A stretch of DNA of 64,000 nt from Planctomycetota bacterium. Its GTDB lineage: Bacteria; Planctomycetota; Phycisphaerae; Phycisphaerales; UBA1924. The position numbers and the translations under genes are program-made. Each line of letters begins with the position of its first letter. The stretch's first letter is position 1. Of this stretch, positions 32,585 to 39,347 are shown one piece after another. The stretch is taken from contig JACTNA010000028.1 in assembly GCA_014584315.1 (NCBI GenBank), forward strand, positions 56,413-120,412, given 5' to 3'. The notes beneath the pieces were generated by a model, which did not search any database, was not told the origin of the DNA, and saw nothing but the letters and a program-made list of their open reading frames with translations.

Positions 32585-33291
32585 CGAACGGCTCGACCAT
32601 TGCCATCGAACCCGGCACGATGCGCGACTACGACGCGCTCGCGGACTTCCACTACCGCGCCGGCCCGCCCGCGACGGTCGCCCGAGGCCGACGCGGCGCG
32701 CCAGCCGTCCTCCGCGCCCGCGACGCCGAGACCGGCGCCCTCGCCGCGGTGCTCGTCGTCTCCATGCCCACGCTCAACGGCCTGTGGCGCGATCTGGCCT
32801 GGCCCGGGCGTTACTCGACCGGCGACAAGCGCCGCGACGCCGCTCGCGTCAACGCCGAACTCCGGTGCATCTCGCGCGTCGTGGTCGATCCGCGTTGGCG
32901 CGGGCTTGGCGTCGCCAGTGGGCTGGTCCGCGCCTATCTCGACCGCCCGCTCACGCCCGCCACCGAGGCGCTCGCCGCGATGGGCGGCGTCTGCCCCTTC
33001 TTCGAGCGCGCGGGGATGACGCCCTACACGCTCCCCCCCGCCCCGCACGACGCACGCCTGCTCGACGCGCTCTGGGCGTGCGGCGTCGAGCCGTGGTCGC
33101 TCCTCGACCCCGTGATCGCGCGGCGCACGCTCGAGCGTCGACCGTGGCTCGAGCGTGAACTCCGCGCCTGGGCGCGCGGCTCGCCGACGACGCGCCGCCA
33201 CGCCGGCGCGGACGCCGCCCCGCTCGCACGACTCGCGGCCGCACGCGCCTCCGTCCGCATCACGGCGTACGCCGCCGTCAGGGAGAAGTGA
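32581..33291 (+). CDS. GNAT acetyltransferase (COG2401-like acetyltransferase half)
   Basis: 236 aa, GTG start at 32581 overlapping the ATPase stop (GTGA). GNAT features: a beta strand 'CISRVVVDP' followed by the acetyl-CoA loop 'RWRGLGVA' (105-112) and helix 'SGLVRAYL', then 'ALAAMGGVCPFFERAGM'. Together with 'ADFHYRAGPP' near the N-terminus, this pattern matches what I recall of the COG2401 acetyltransferase domain ('ISRVVVHP..RG.GLG..LV' and 'VMA..NPFFE.AGM'). A relation to the Mu Mom DNA-modifying fold is also conceivable, since both are GNAT-like and phage-borne. The substrate is unknown; DNA, a protein or a small molecule are all possible. Confidence 0.8.
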   Translation: MTNGSTIAIEPGTMRDYDALADFHYRAGPPATVARGRRGAPAVLRARDAETGALAAVLVVSMPTLNGLWRDLAWPGRYSTGDKRRDAARVNAELRCISRVVVDPRWRGLGVASGLVRAYLDRPLTPATEALAAMGGVCPFFERAGMTPYTLPPAPHDARLLDALWACGVEPWSLLDPVIARRTLERRPWLERELRAWARGSPTTRRHAGADAAPLARLAAARASVRITAYAAVREK

Positions 33292-33294
33292 ACG

Positions 33295-33483
33295 ATGACG
33301 ACGCCGCCAACTCCACGGCGACAGCGCGTCCCGAAGCCGAAGGAAGCCCCGGACGCCCGCGACCTGCCCCACGCGCTGACGGTCTTCCTCACCGGGCGCG
33401 ATCGCGCCCGCGTGCTCCGCGCCCTGCGCCGCCTCGACGGCGACCGCGCTGTCGCCCTCAAGCGCGCCCTCGGGCTTGATTGA
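33295..33483 (+). CDS. 62-aa basic protein in the phage-like cassette
   Basis: Starts 3 nt after the GNAT stop, with GGGAGAAG 6 nt before the ATG. A Pro/Lys/Arg-rich start (MTTPPTPRRQRVPKPKEAPD) precedes a predicted helix pair ('RDLPHALTVFLTGRDRARVLRALRRLDGDRAVALKRALGL'). Size and position, directly before the large terminase, fit a small-terminase-like or DNA-binding accessory protein, but no family is recognised. Confidence 0.65.
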   Translation: MTTPPTPRRQRVPKPKEAPDARDLPHALTVFLTGRDRARVLRALRRLDGDRAVALKRALGLD

Positions 33484-33570
33484 GTTCACGACACCGAAGC
33501 GAGCGGACCGCGAACAACGCGAACGATCCGTGGGCGGCCTTCCCCCGGGGCGCCGAGAAGTGGGGGGGGC

Positions 33571-35094
33571 ATGGACGCCATCGAGCACGGCCCGCTGTTC
33601 ACGCCGCGCACGCCGGACGATCTGGCGCGCAGCCTGCGCGTCCTCGCCGGCGTCTCGGTTCCCCGCCGCGCCCTCACGCCCGGGCACAGCGCGCCGTTCG
33701 ACTATCTCGCCCATGCCTTCTTCGAGGGCGCTCCCGCGCTCGGCGAGGCGCCGCTCGCGCCGCCCGACGCCGTCGTCTGGGCGAACCGCGGCGGGGGCAA
33801 GACCTTCCTCGGCGCGCTCGCCACCATGCTCGATCTCGTCCACAAGCCCGGCATCGAAGTCCGCATCCTCGGCGGCTCGTTCGAGCAGTCGCGCCGGATG
33901 CACGCTCATCTCCGCGCCCTCTTCGCCCGCGAGCCTCTCGCAGGACTCGTCGATGGACGCATCACCGAGCGCCGGCTCGCCCTCCGCAACGGCTCCGTCG
34001 TCGAACTCCTCGCCCAGTCGCAGACCTCGGTCCGCGGCACCCGCGTCCAGAAACTCCGCTGCGACGAGGTGGAACTCTTCGACCCCGGCGTCTGGGAGGC
34101 CGCCCAACTCGTCACGCGCTCGAAGGCCGTCCAACTCCCCGACGGTCGCACGCTCCTCGTCCGGGGCACCATCGACTGCCTCAGCACCATGCACCTCCCG
34201 CACGGCCTCATGCACGCCATCGTCGAGGAGTGCCGCGCCGGCAGGCGGCGTCTCTTCCGCTGGGGCGTCGCCGACGCCCTCGCCCGGTGCGGCCCCGAGC
34301 ACGCCTGCCGCACCGACGACGCCGACTGCGCGCTCTTCCCCGAGTGCCAGGGCCGGGCCAAGAAGTGGAGCGACGACGAGTCGGCGGGCCACATCGAGAT
34401 CGCGGATGCGCTCGCCATGAAGGCCCGCGTCTCCGCCGCCGCCTGGGAGGCCGAGATGCTCTGCCTGCGCCCTTCGCGCACCCACGCCGTCCTTCCCGAG
34501 TTCGACCCGCGGCTGCACGTCATCCACGACGATCCGACCGACTCGCCCGCCCACACCTGGATCGCCGGCATGGACTTCGGCTACCGCTCGCCCACCGTCG
34601 TCCTCTGGGCGTGCGTCGATCCGGCGGGCACGCTCCGCGTTCTGGCCGAGCGCGTCGAGCGCGGGCTCGTCCTCGGCGATCACGTCCGCGCCATCCTCGA
34701 ATCGCCCTGGCCCCCCGGCGGGCACGCCAGGCTGGCGTGGATCGGCGTCGATCCCGCCGGTCGGCAGATGAACGACCAGACCGGCGTCAGCGCGGTGCAG
34801 GCCATGGGCCGCGCGAACCTCCGCGTCCGCACGCGCGCGATGAGCGTGCAGGAGGGCCTCGCGCTGGTTCGCGCCCGCCTGCGCCCCGCCGCCGCGGGCC
34901 TGCCGCCGCGCCTCTTCGTTCACGCCCGCTGCGCACGACTCGTCGAGAGCCTCGAGCGTTACCACTACCGCCCCGACCGGCCCGAGAGCATCGAACCGGT
35001 GAAGGACGGCAACGACCACGCCGCCGACGCTCTCCGCTACATGGTCCAGAACCTCGACGCGGCGCGCGAGTGCGCCGCCGGGAGGTACATCTGA
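33571..35094 (+). CDS. Phage-type terminase large subunit
   Basis: DNA-packaging motor and nuclease, 507 aa from ATG 33571. ATPase part: Walker A 'NRGGGKTF' (72-79), Walker B-like 'LRCDEVELFD', coupling region 'LLVRGTIDC'. Nuclease part: 'AGMDFGYRSPTVVLWACVD' (first Asp, RNase H-like fold) and 'KDGNDHAADALRYMV' (the last acidic pair, DHxxDAxRY). All catalytic motifs appear intact. A Cys-rich insertion ('CGPEHACRTDDADCALFPEC') may bind metal. The true start is probably upstream in another frame: a TTG at 33480 overlaps the previous stop, reads 'NDPWAAFPRGAEKWGG', and would join this frame if a G8 run (33562-33569) were shortened by one base. No portal, protease, capsid or tail gene follows. 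Confidence 0.9.
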   Translation: MDAIEHGPLFTPRTPDDLARSLRVLAGVSVPRRALTPGHSAPFDYLAHAFFEGAPALGEAPLAPPDAVVWANRGGGKTFLGALATMLDLVHKPGIEVRILGGSFEQSRRMHAHLRALFAREPLAGLVDGRITERRLALRNGSVVELLAQSQTSVRGTRVQKLRCDEVELFDPGVWEAAQLVTRSKAVQLPDGRTLLVRGTIDCLSTMHLPHGLMHAIVEECRAGRRRLFRWGVADALARCGPEHACRTDDADCALFPECQGRAKKWSDDESAGHIEIADALAMKARVSAAAWEAEMLCLRPSRTHAVLPEFDPRLHVIHDDPTDSPAHTWIAGMDFGYRSPTVVLWACVDPAGTLRVLAERVERGLVLGDHVRAILESPWPPGGHARLAWIGVDPAGRQMNDQTGVSAVQAMGRANLRVRTRAMSVQEGLALVRARLRPAAAGLPPRLFVHARCARLVESLERYHYRPDRPESIEPVKDGNDHAADALRYMVQNLDAARECAAGRYI

Positions 35095-35154
35095 CGCCGA
35101 TGCTCACGCTGAGGCGCGGAGCACGCACGGAGGGAAACGACGCTCGATCACGAC

Positions 35155-35222
35155 GGAGCAGGCCGCTCGCCACGCCCTCTCCGCGCCTCTGCGCCTCTGC
35201 GCCTCTGCGCCTGCGCGTGAGC
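35155..35222. repeat. Intergenic (CCTCTGCG)n-type repeat
   Basis: Between the terminase and the next convergent gene: four near-perfect CGCCTCTG units. With GAGGCGCGGA at 35111 the region forms a loose inverted repeat. It belongs with the other low-complexity repeats of the window. Confidence 0.65.
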
Positions 35223-35228
35223 CTCCGC

Positions 35229-35495
35229 TCAGTCCGGCATCGGCGCCAGCGCGGGCACCACCACCTGCACGAACAGGTACGACGCGATCCCGAGCAGGAT
35301 CATCGAGATCACGATCTGGGCGGTCAGCGTCAGCACCCGCTTCCAGTACCCCTCCAGCCGCTCCATCCGCACCGCCCGGTAGACCACCGCGATCCCGAAC
35401 GACATCGGAACGACCAGCAGGAACCACCACCCGTGCGCGTCGATCGGGTCGAGGAACGGCCGCCACGCCAGCGCGGAGAGCATCGAACCGGTCAT
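35229..35495 (-). CDS. Small membrane protein, second gene of a two-gene unit
   Basis: 88 aa, ATG 35495 with GAGGAG upstream, overlapping the stop of the upstream gene by 4 nt. Two hydrophobic helices ('WWFLLVVPMSFGIAVVYRAV' and 'VISMILLGIASYLFVQVVVPAL') flank a charged loop ('RMERLEGYWKRV'). The longer track ORF is not supported. Function unknown; coupling implies it acts with the 164-aa membrane protein. Confidence 0.75.
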   Translation of the reverse strand: MTGSMLSALAWRPFLDPIDAHGWWFLLVVPMSFGIAVVYRAVRMERLEGYWKRVLTLTAQIVISMILLGIASYLFVQVVVPALAPMPD

Positions 35496-35986
35496 GCCCG
35501 CTCCTCGCGCCGGCCCGGGAACGCCGCGTCGAGCGCCACGATCAGGTTCATCATCCCGGCGATGCACGCGAAGAGTGTCCCCAGTTCGTTCATCTTGCCC
35601 AGGCTCTTCGTCGCCGGAGGACGCTGCCCGCCCAGCGCGGGCGCGAGCCGCCCCGAGGCATCTCGCGTCTCGTCCGGGTTGGCCGACCGGAGCGCGCCCG
35701 TCCGAGGGTCGATCCCCTTGATGCGGTTCTGGTGCACATAGTCCGTCGCGAACGCCACCGGCCCCACCAGCGCCTGCCCCACGAACCACCACCTGTCCTC
35801 CTTCGAATCCACGACGTCGATGCCCCCGACCAGCAGCCCGGAGAAGAACAGGCCGAGCACGCCGGACGCGATCAGAACCGCCCGCTTCCGCTCGCCGAGG
35901 AACCAGTGCCCCGCGCCCGGAAACGCCAGCGCAAGGATCGCGGCCAGCGGGTCGAACCGGTGCGGCGTGTCGTCGGGGGTCGGCAT
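35492..35986 (-). CDS. DUF6677-like planctomycete membrane protein
   Basis: 164 aa with about four hydrophobic helices. The start 'FDPLAAILALAFPGAGHWFLGERKRAVLIASGVLGLFFSGLLVGG' is a TM2-like 'GLGHFYLG' type of motif and matches what I recall of DUF6677, a family found mainly in planctomycetes. The Asp-rich soluble loop in the middle is probably extracytoplasmic. It forms an overlapping pair with the 88-aa membrane gene. Function unknown. Confidence 0.7.
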   Translation of the reverse strand: MPTPDDTPHRFDPLAAILALAFPGAGHWFLGERKRAVLIASGVLGLFFSGLLVGGIDVVDSKEDRWWFVGQALVGPVAFATDYVHQNRIKGIDPRTGALRSANPDETRDASGRLAPALGGQRPPATKSLGKMNELGTLFACIAGMMNLIVALDAAFPGRREERA

Positions 35987-36066
35987 GGGGAGGCGTGCGG
36001 AGGTGTGGCGGTGGGGAGGGTTGGAGGCTAGGTTTGGCGCGTCCCCGGGATGCGGGGTGCAGGGTA

Positions 36067-36094
36067 TTGACAGGCCGGTGACGGCCGGTAGTGT
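36067..36094 (+). promoter_or_regulatory. Sigma70-type promoter (TTGACA-N16-TAGTGT)
   Basis: A perfect -35 TTGACA and a TAGTGT -10 with 16-nt spacing; the spacer carries a direct repeat GGCCGG-TGAC-GGCCGG. The predicted start is near 36101, leaving a leader of about 115 nt before the acidic-protein gene, GC-rich and probably structured. Confidence 0.7.
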
Positions 36095-36216
36095 ACCGCG
36101 TTTTCCGGGCCGGTCTCCGAGAAGGGCGCCGGCAGGGTCGCCCCGGGGTGGGGCGGAGCGGGCCGGGGTGGCAGGGCATCGGGCCGACGGCGGCCCCGAG
36201 AATGGGAAGGTGAGTC

Positions 36217-36471
36217 ATGGCTGCGGAACAGCTTCTGGCGGAGTGCGGAAAACAGCTTCTGGCGGAGTGCGGAACGGTCGATCTCGGCGAGCCGTGGTGG
36301 CAGGTGGGCGCCCTTCCTCTCGGAGGCGAGGACGACGACGACGACGAGGAGTTCGATGACGACTTTGAGGATGATGACGATTACGACGACGACGAGCTCG
36401 CAGACGACGAGGACGAGTTCGAGGACGAGGAAGAGTTCGACGATGAGGAGGAGGAGGAAGAGGACCTGTAA
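36217..36471 (+). CDS. Ultra-acidic small protein
   Basis: 84 aa: a 35-residue start containing a duplicated 'QLLAECG', then a tail of about 45 residues almost entirely Asp/Glu. A GGAAGG SD precedes the ATG, and a consensus promoter with a long leader lies upstream. Such tails occur in histone- or DNA-mimic proteins, chaperones of basic proteins and metal buffers; the sequence does not tell which. Cys10 and Cys18, given by the duplication, could pair or bind metal. It is probably co-transcribed with the next gene. Confidence 0.75.
   Translation: MAAEQLLAECGKQLLAECGTVDLGEPWWQVGALPLGGEDDDDDEEFDDDFEDDDDYDDDELADDEDEFEDEEEFDDEEEEEEDL
36227..36274. repeat. Perfect 24-bp tandem duplication in the acidic-protein gene
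   Basis: AACAGCTTCTGGCGGAGTGCGGAA occurs twice head to tail with no mismatch, adding exactly eight codons. Recent and frame-preserving. Confidence 0.9.
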
Positions 36472-36519
36472 GGCGCCGTGACGGGCTCTCGCCCGCGACG
36501 GCGAGGGGAGGGCCAGGGC

Positions 36520-36945
36520 ATGGCGGCCGAACGTCGGCACGAGCACGAGCAACCGGCATCCGCGAAGGACCGGCGCAGGACCGTCGTCGATCGCAGGCTC
36601 GACCCCGAGTCCGGCGGCTCCGGGGGTGTCAACACCGGCCTCGAACGACGACGCGGCCCGGGGCGACGGCTCAGCGACTTCCGAAAGGCCGCCGAAGAGG
36701 GCGAGATGAACAAGGAACAGTTCCTGTTCCTCATGGCCATCGACGCCTTCAAGCGCGCCAACAACACCTGGTACCCCAGTTGGACCGACGTCCTCGAGGT
36801 CGTCCGCCTGCTCGGCTACCGCAAGACGCTCCCCAGCGAACTGCGCATCGAATCCGCCGAGGACTGGCAGGAAGCCCCGGACACCCCCGCCAACGTCCGC
36901 CCCGAACGCTGGGCCGAGCGCTTCGAACCCCGCGAAGCCGCCTGA
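36520..36945 (+). CDS. Conserved-looking hypothetical protein
   Basis: 141 aa from ATG 36520, which has GGGGAGGG upstream (a GTG at 36478 is the track start). A basic, disordered first half ('DRRRTVVDRRLDPESGG') is followed by a compact domain ('MNKEQFLFLMAIDAFKRANNTWYPSWTDVLEVVRLLGYRKT'), which looks like a winged-helix or similar helical fold. It lies 49 nt after the acidic gene on the same strand, so a basic protein paired with an acidic partner is an attractive guess, no more. No family recognised. Confidence 0.7.
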   Translation: MAAERRHEHEQPASAKDRRRTVVDRRLDPESGGSGGVNTGLERRRGPGRRLSDFRKAAEEGEMNKEQFLFLMAIDAFKRANNTWYPSWTDVLEVVRLLGYRKTLPSELRIESAEDWQEAPDTPANVRPERWAERFEPREAA

Positions 36946-36981
36946 CTTTCAGAACTCGAATCCCCCCACGCCACCCCTCGC

Positions 36982-37038
36982 CGCTCTGCTGCCTTGCTGC
37001 TCTGCTGCTCTGCTGCTCTGCCGCTCTGCCGCTCTGCC
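36982..37038. repeat. Intergenic (GCTCTGCT)n repeat
   Basis: About seven degenerate GCTCTGCT / GCTCTGCC / CCTTGCT units fill the gap between two convergent genes and run up to the stop of the PEP-CTERM gene. Confidence 0.75.
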
Positions 37039-37689
37039 CTACCTCCGCCGACGCCCGCCCGCGAGGGCAGCCAACCCCAGCGCCGCGAGCGTCCCCGGCG
37101 CGGGCGCGTGGTCCGTGCGGATCACGATGTTGTCCATGAACGCGCTCTGGAAGAACGGGTTCGCCCCCGCGCGGAACAGGACGGACGAGAAGGTCTGCCC
37201 GGACGGAGCGGCGAACTCGACGAGCGTCGGGGGGTCGACCGAGATGTCCGAGAGGCCCATGAACCCGAACGCCGACCCGAGGTGGTCGCCCGTGCCGTCG
37301 AGGTCCGCGTAGGCGTGGATCTCCGCCGTGTCCTGGTCCTGCCCGAAGTCGCCGAACTCGATGGAGACGGCCGCGACCGGGTGGCTGAACGACATGACGA
37401 AATAGTCGTCCATGAAGTAGTTGAAGGTCGGCGAGAGGTGCTTGGCGCCCCACGGGGCCGGCACCGTCTCTCCCGACGAGTCCCAGACCGTGAACTTCTC
37501 GCCGCTGGTGCGCTTGATGAGCGCGGCGAAGCCGTCGTGCGTCAGCAGCAGCGCGGTCTTGTCCCCCGCCGAGCGGTTCGGATTCCCCGACAGGTTCTCG
37601 AAATCGAACCTGATCGTGTCCCCGGCGGCGAACCCCGCGGCGAACGACCCGAGAAGCGCGACACACACAACGGCCGGGAGCCGAGTCAT
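37039..37689 (-). CDS. PEP-CTERM-like secreted protein
   Basis: 216 aa. ATG 37689 has GGGGAGG upstream and opens a signal peptide ('MTRLPAVVCVALLGSFAAGFAAG'). The body is a beta-rich domain ('DTIRFDFENLSGNPN', 'VAAVSIEFGDFGQDQDTAEIHAYADLDG'). It ends in 'PAPGTLAALGLAALAGGRRRR', a planctomycete variant of the PEP-CTERM sorting signal (PxP motif, hydrophobic helix, Arg cluster), implying processing by an exosortase-like system not seen here. Likely a cell-surface or matrix protein; ligand unknown. Confidence 0.8.
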   Translation of the reverse strand: MTRLPAVVCVALLGSFAAGFAAGDTIRFDFENLSGNPNRSAGDKTALLLTHDGFAALIKRTSGEKFTVWDSSGETVPAPWGAKHLSPTFNYFMDDYFVMSFSHPVAAVSIEFGDFGQDQDTAEIHAYADLDGTGDHLGSAFGFMGLSDISVDPPTLVEFAAPSGQTFSSVLFRAGANPFFQSAFMDNIVIRTDHAPAPGTLAALGLAALAGGRRRR

Positions 37690-37784
37690 GGCCTGGCCTC
37701 CCCGAAGCGAGGTTCCCACCCTGCGGCGTTCACGCCCACCGCGCTCACGCCCGATCCGTCCATAGTACCGATACGGACCGGGGG

Positions 37785-38438
37785 TCAGCGCGGGTTCCGG
37801 CTTTCCGACCTTCTCGCCCGCTCGGCCCGGACCGCCTCCACCGCCTCCCCGATCGCCGAAGGCAGGTCGTCGTTCACGATGAACCGATCGTAAACCCCGC
37901 TGGCGCGGGCCTCTGCGATCTCACGCCGGGCCTCCGCGAACCGCCGCTGGATCGCCTCCTCCGGCTCGCGCTTCCGGGCACGCAGCCGCTCCAGGAGCGC
38001 CTCCTCCCCCGGCGGCAGCACGAACAGCCCGAACGCCTCCGGCATCGCTCCTTTGACCTGCCGTGCCCCCTGCACGTCGATCTCGAGGATGACCAGCCGG
38101 CCGCGGGCCAACTGCTCCTCCACCCACCGCCGCGGCGTGCCGTACTTGCGGCCGAAGACCTCCGCGGACTCGAGAAACTCCCGGGCCGCCCGCATCCGCT
38201 CGAACTCGGCGTCGGTGACGAAGTGGTAGTCCACCCCCTCCACGTCGGCGTCCGTCTTCGGCCTCGTCGTCGCCGACACCGAAAACACCGAGTCCGCGAT
38301 CGACCGCTCGACGCCGCGCGTGATCGAGGTCTTCCCGACGCCGCTCGGCCCCGAGATGATCAGCAGCATCCCGTCCCGCGTGTCCGTGGGCAGCGTCCGC
38401 CGCGCCTGACCCGAGTTGTTCGCCCCGCCCGTGCCCAT
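37785..38438 (-). CDS. gmk: Guanylate kinase
   Basis: Phosphorylates GMP to GDP in purine nucleotide metabolism. 217 aa from ATG 38438. Seen: P-loop 'GPSGVGKTSITRG', GMP-binding 'SVSATTRPKTDADVEGVDYHFV', 'FLESAEVFGRKYGTPR' and 'VILEIDVQGARQVK'. It has an N-terminal extension of about 20 polar residues. No SD, but TATGCT lies 8 nt before the ATG, so the mRNA may be leaderless. In many bacteria gmk neighbours rpoZ; not here. Confidence 0.95.
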   Translation of the reverse strand: MGTGGANNSGQARRTLPTDTRDGMLLIISGPSGVGKTSITRGVERSIADSVFSVSATTRPKTDADVEGVDYHFVTDAEFERMRAAREFLESAEVFGRKYGTPRRWVEEQLARGRLVILEIDVQGARQVKGAMPEAFGLFVLPPGEEALLERLRARKREPEEAIQRRFAEARREIAEARASGVYDRFIVNDDLPSAIGEAVEAVRAERARRSESRNPR

Positions 38439-38446
38439 GAGCACAC

Positions 38447-38452
38447 AGCATA
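38447..38452 (-). promoter_or_regulatory. Putative leaderless -10 element of gmk (TATGCT)
   Basis: GGGTATGCT then 8 nt then ATGGGC, the same arrangement as for the Ycf46-like gene at 14214. Confidence 0.5.
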
Positions 38453-38592
38453 CCCACGCCCGCGCGCACCACAGACCGACCCCCTCAGAGCCGCGGGCCT
38501 CAGCCCGCGCACGCGGGCGATCCGCGCCGGTCGCTCACGCGCCGGGCGCACCCAGTGCCCTGAAGCCCGAACGACGCTTCAGATCGCTGGGC

Positions 38593-39231
38593 TCACCGCC
38601 GCCGGCGCATCGCCGCCAGCGCGCCCAGGCCCAGCACCGCTGCGCCGCCGGGCGCGGGCACACTCTTGACGTAGAAGTGCATCGGGTCGGAGTCCGCGTA
38701 GACCCCGTTGGCGTCCCAGGCCACGAGCGTCAACTGGTACAGGCCCGGGCGGTTGACCATGAACTGCTGCCCGTGCGGGTGGCCGCCGACGCCGACGTGG
38801 AAACTCCGGCCCTCGCGCGTATCCGCGGAGAACTGCGCGATGTTCTCGAGCATGTTGCCGTGTCGCTCCGCCCACGCGATGTCGGCCTTGCGCGGCGAGC
38901 CGACGTGCTCGAAGCCGGACAACTCGTACCAGAAGTCCCCGCCGTCGAGCCGCCCCGTCGCGGCGTAGAAGTCGCTCGTGAGCGTGCACTCCGCGCCGAC
39001 CTGCCACCCCGCGAACTCGCCCGACCCCCACACGAAGAAGGTCTCGCGAGTGACGCGCTCGCCGTCGTGCAGCAGCCACCCGTCGGCGTCGATCGTGAAC
39101 TCCTCCTCGCCCGCGTAGTACCCGACCGCCATCAGCGCCTTGCCGCCGAATGTGTCGATCGTGACGTGGTTCTCATGGGCCATGGCCGAATCGGCGAAGC
39201 CCGCGACGGCGAGCAGGGCGAAGGTACGCAT
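38593..39231 (-). CDS. PEP-CTERM-like surface protein with His-rich motif
   Basis: 212 aa. ATG 39231 has a GGAGA SD and starts a short signal peptide ('MRTFALLAVAGFADSAMA'), cut just before 'HENHVTIDTFGGKALM'. The body contains 'HVGVGGHPHGQQFMVNRPGLYQLTLVAWDANG', which resembles the actinobacterial 'surface-anchored protein' repeat (GGHxHxxWxFxxPGxYxLT, as I recall TIGR03769). A metal-binding role for the histidines is possible. It ends in 'SVPAPGGAAVLGLGALAAMRRRR', the same type of sorting tail as the protein at 37039. Confidence 0.78.
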   Translation of the reverse strand: MRTFALLAVAGFADSAMAHENHVTIDTFGGKALMAVGYYAGEEEFTIDADGWLLHDGERVTRETFFVWGSGEFAGWQVGAECTLTSDFYAATGRLDGGDFWYELSGFEHVGSPRKADIAWAERHGNMLENIAQFSADTREGRSFHVGVGGHPHGQQFMVNRPGLYQLTLVAWDANGVYADSDPMHFYVKSVPAPGGAAVLGLGALAAMRRRR

Positions 39232-39347
39232 CGTTCTCTCCAAGCGATGGGTGGCGACGAGACAACCCCGCCCGCCCCCCCGGACCCGCGCGCGGCCGCA
39301 CCAGACCATGCCCCAGGCCCTTCAAAATGCAAGCCGTCTGGGCAGTA

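Noticed and set aside
30412-35094. Complete prophage
   Set aside because: No integrase, portal, protease, capsid, tail or lysis gene and no att-like direct repeats found; only regulator, accessory and terminase genes.
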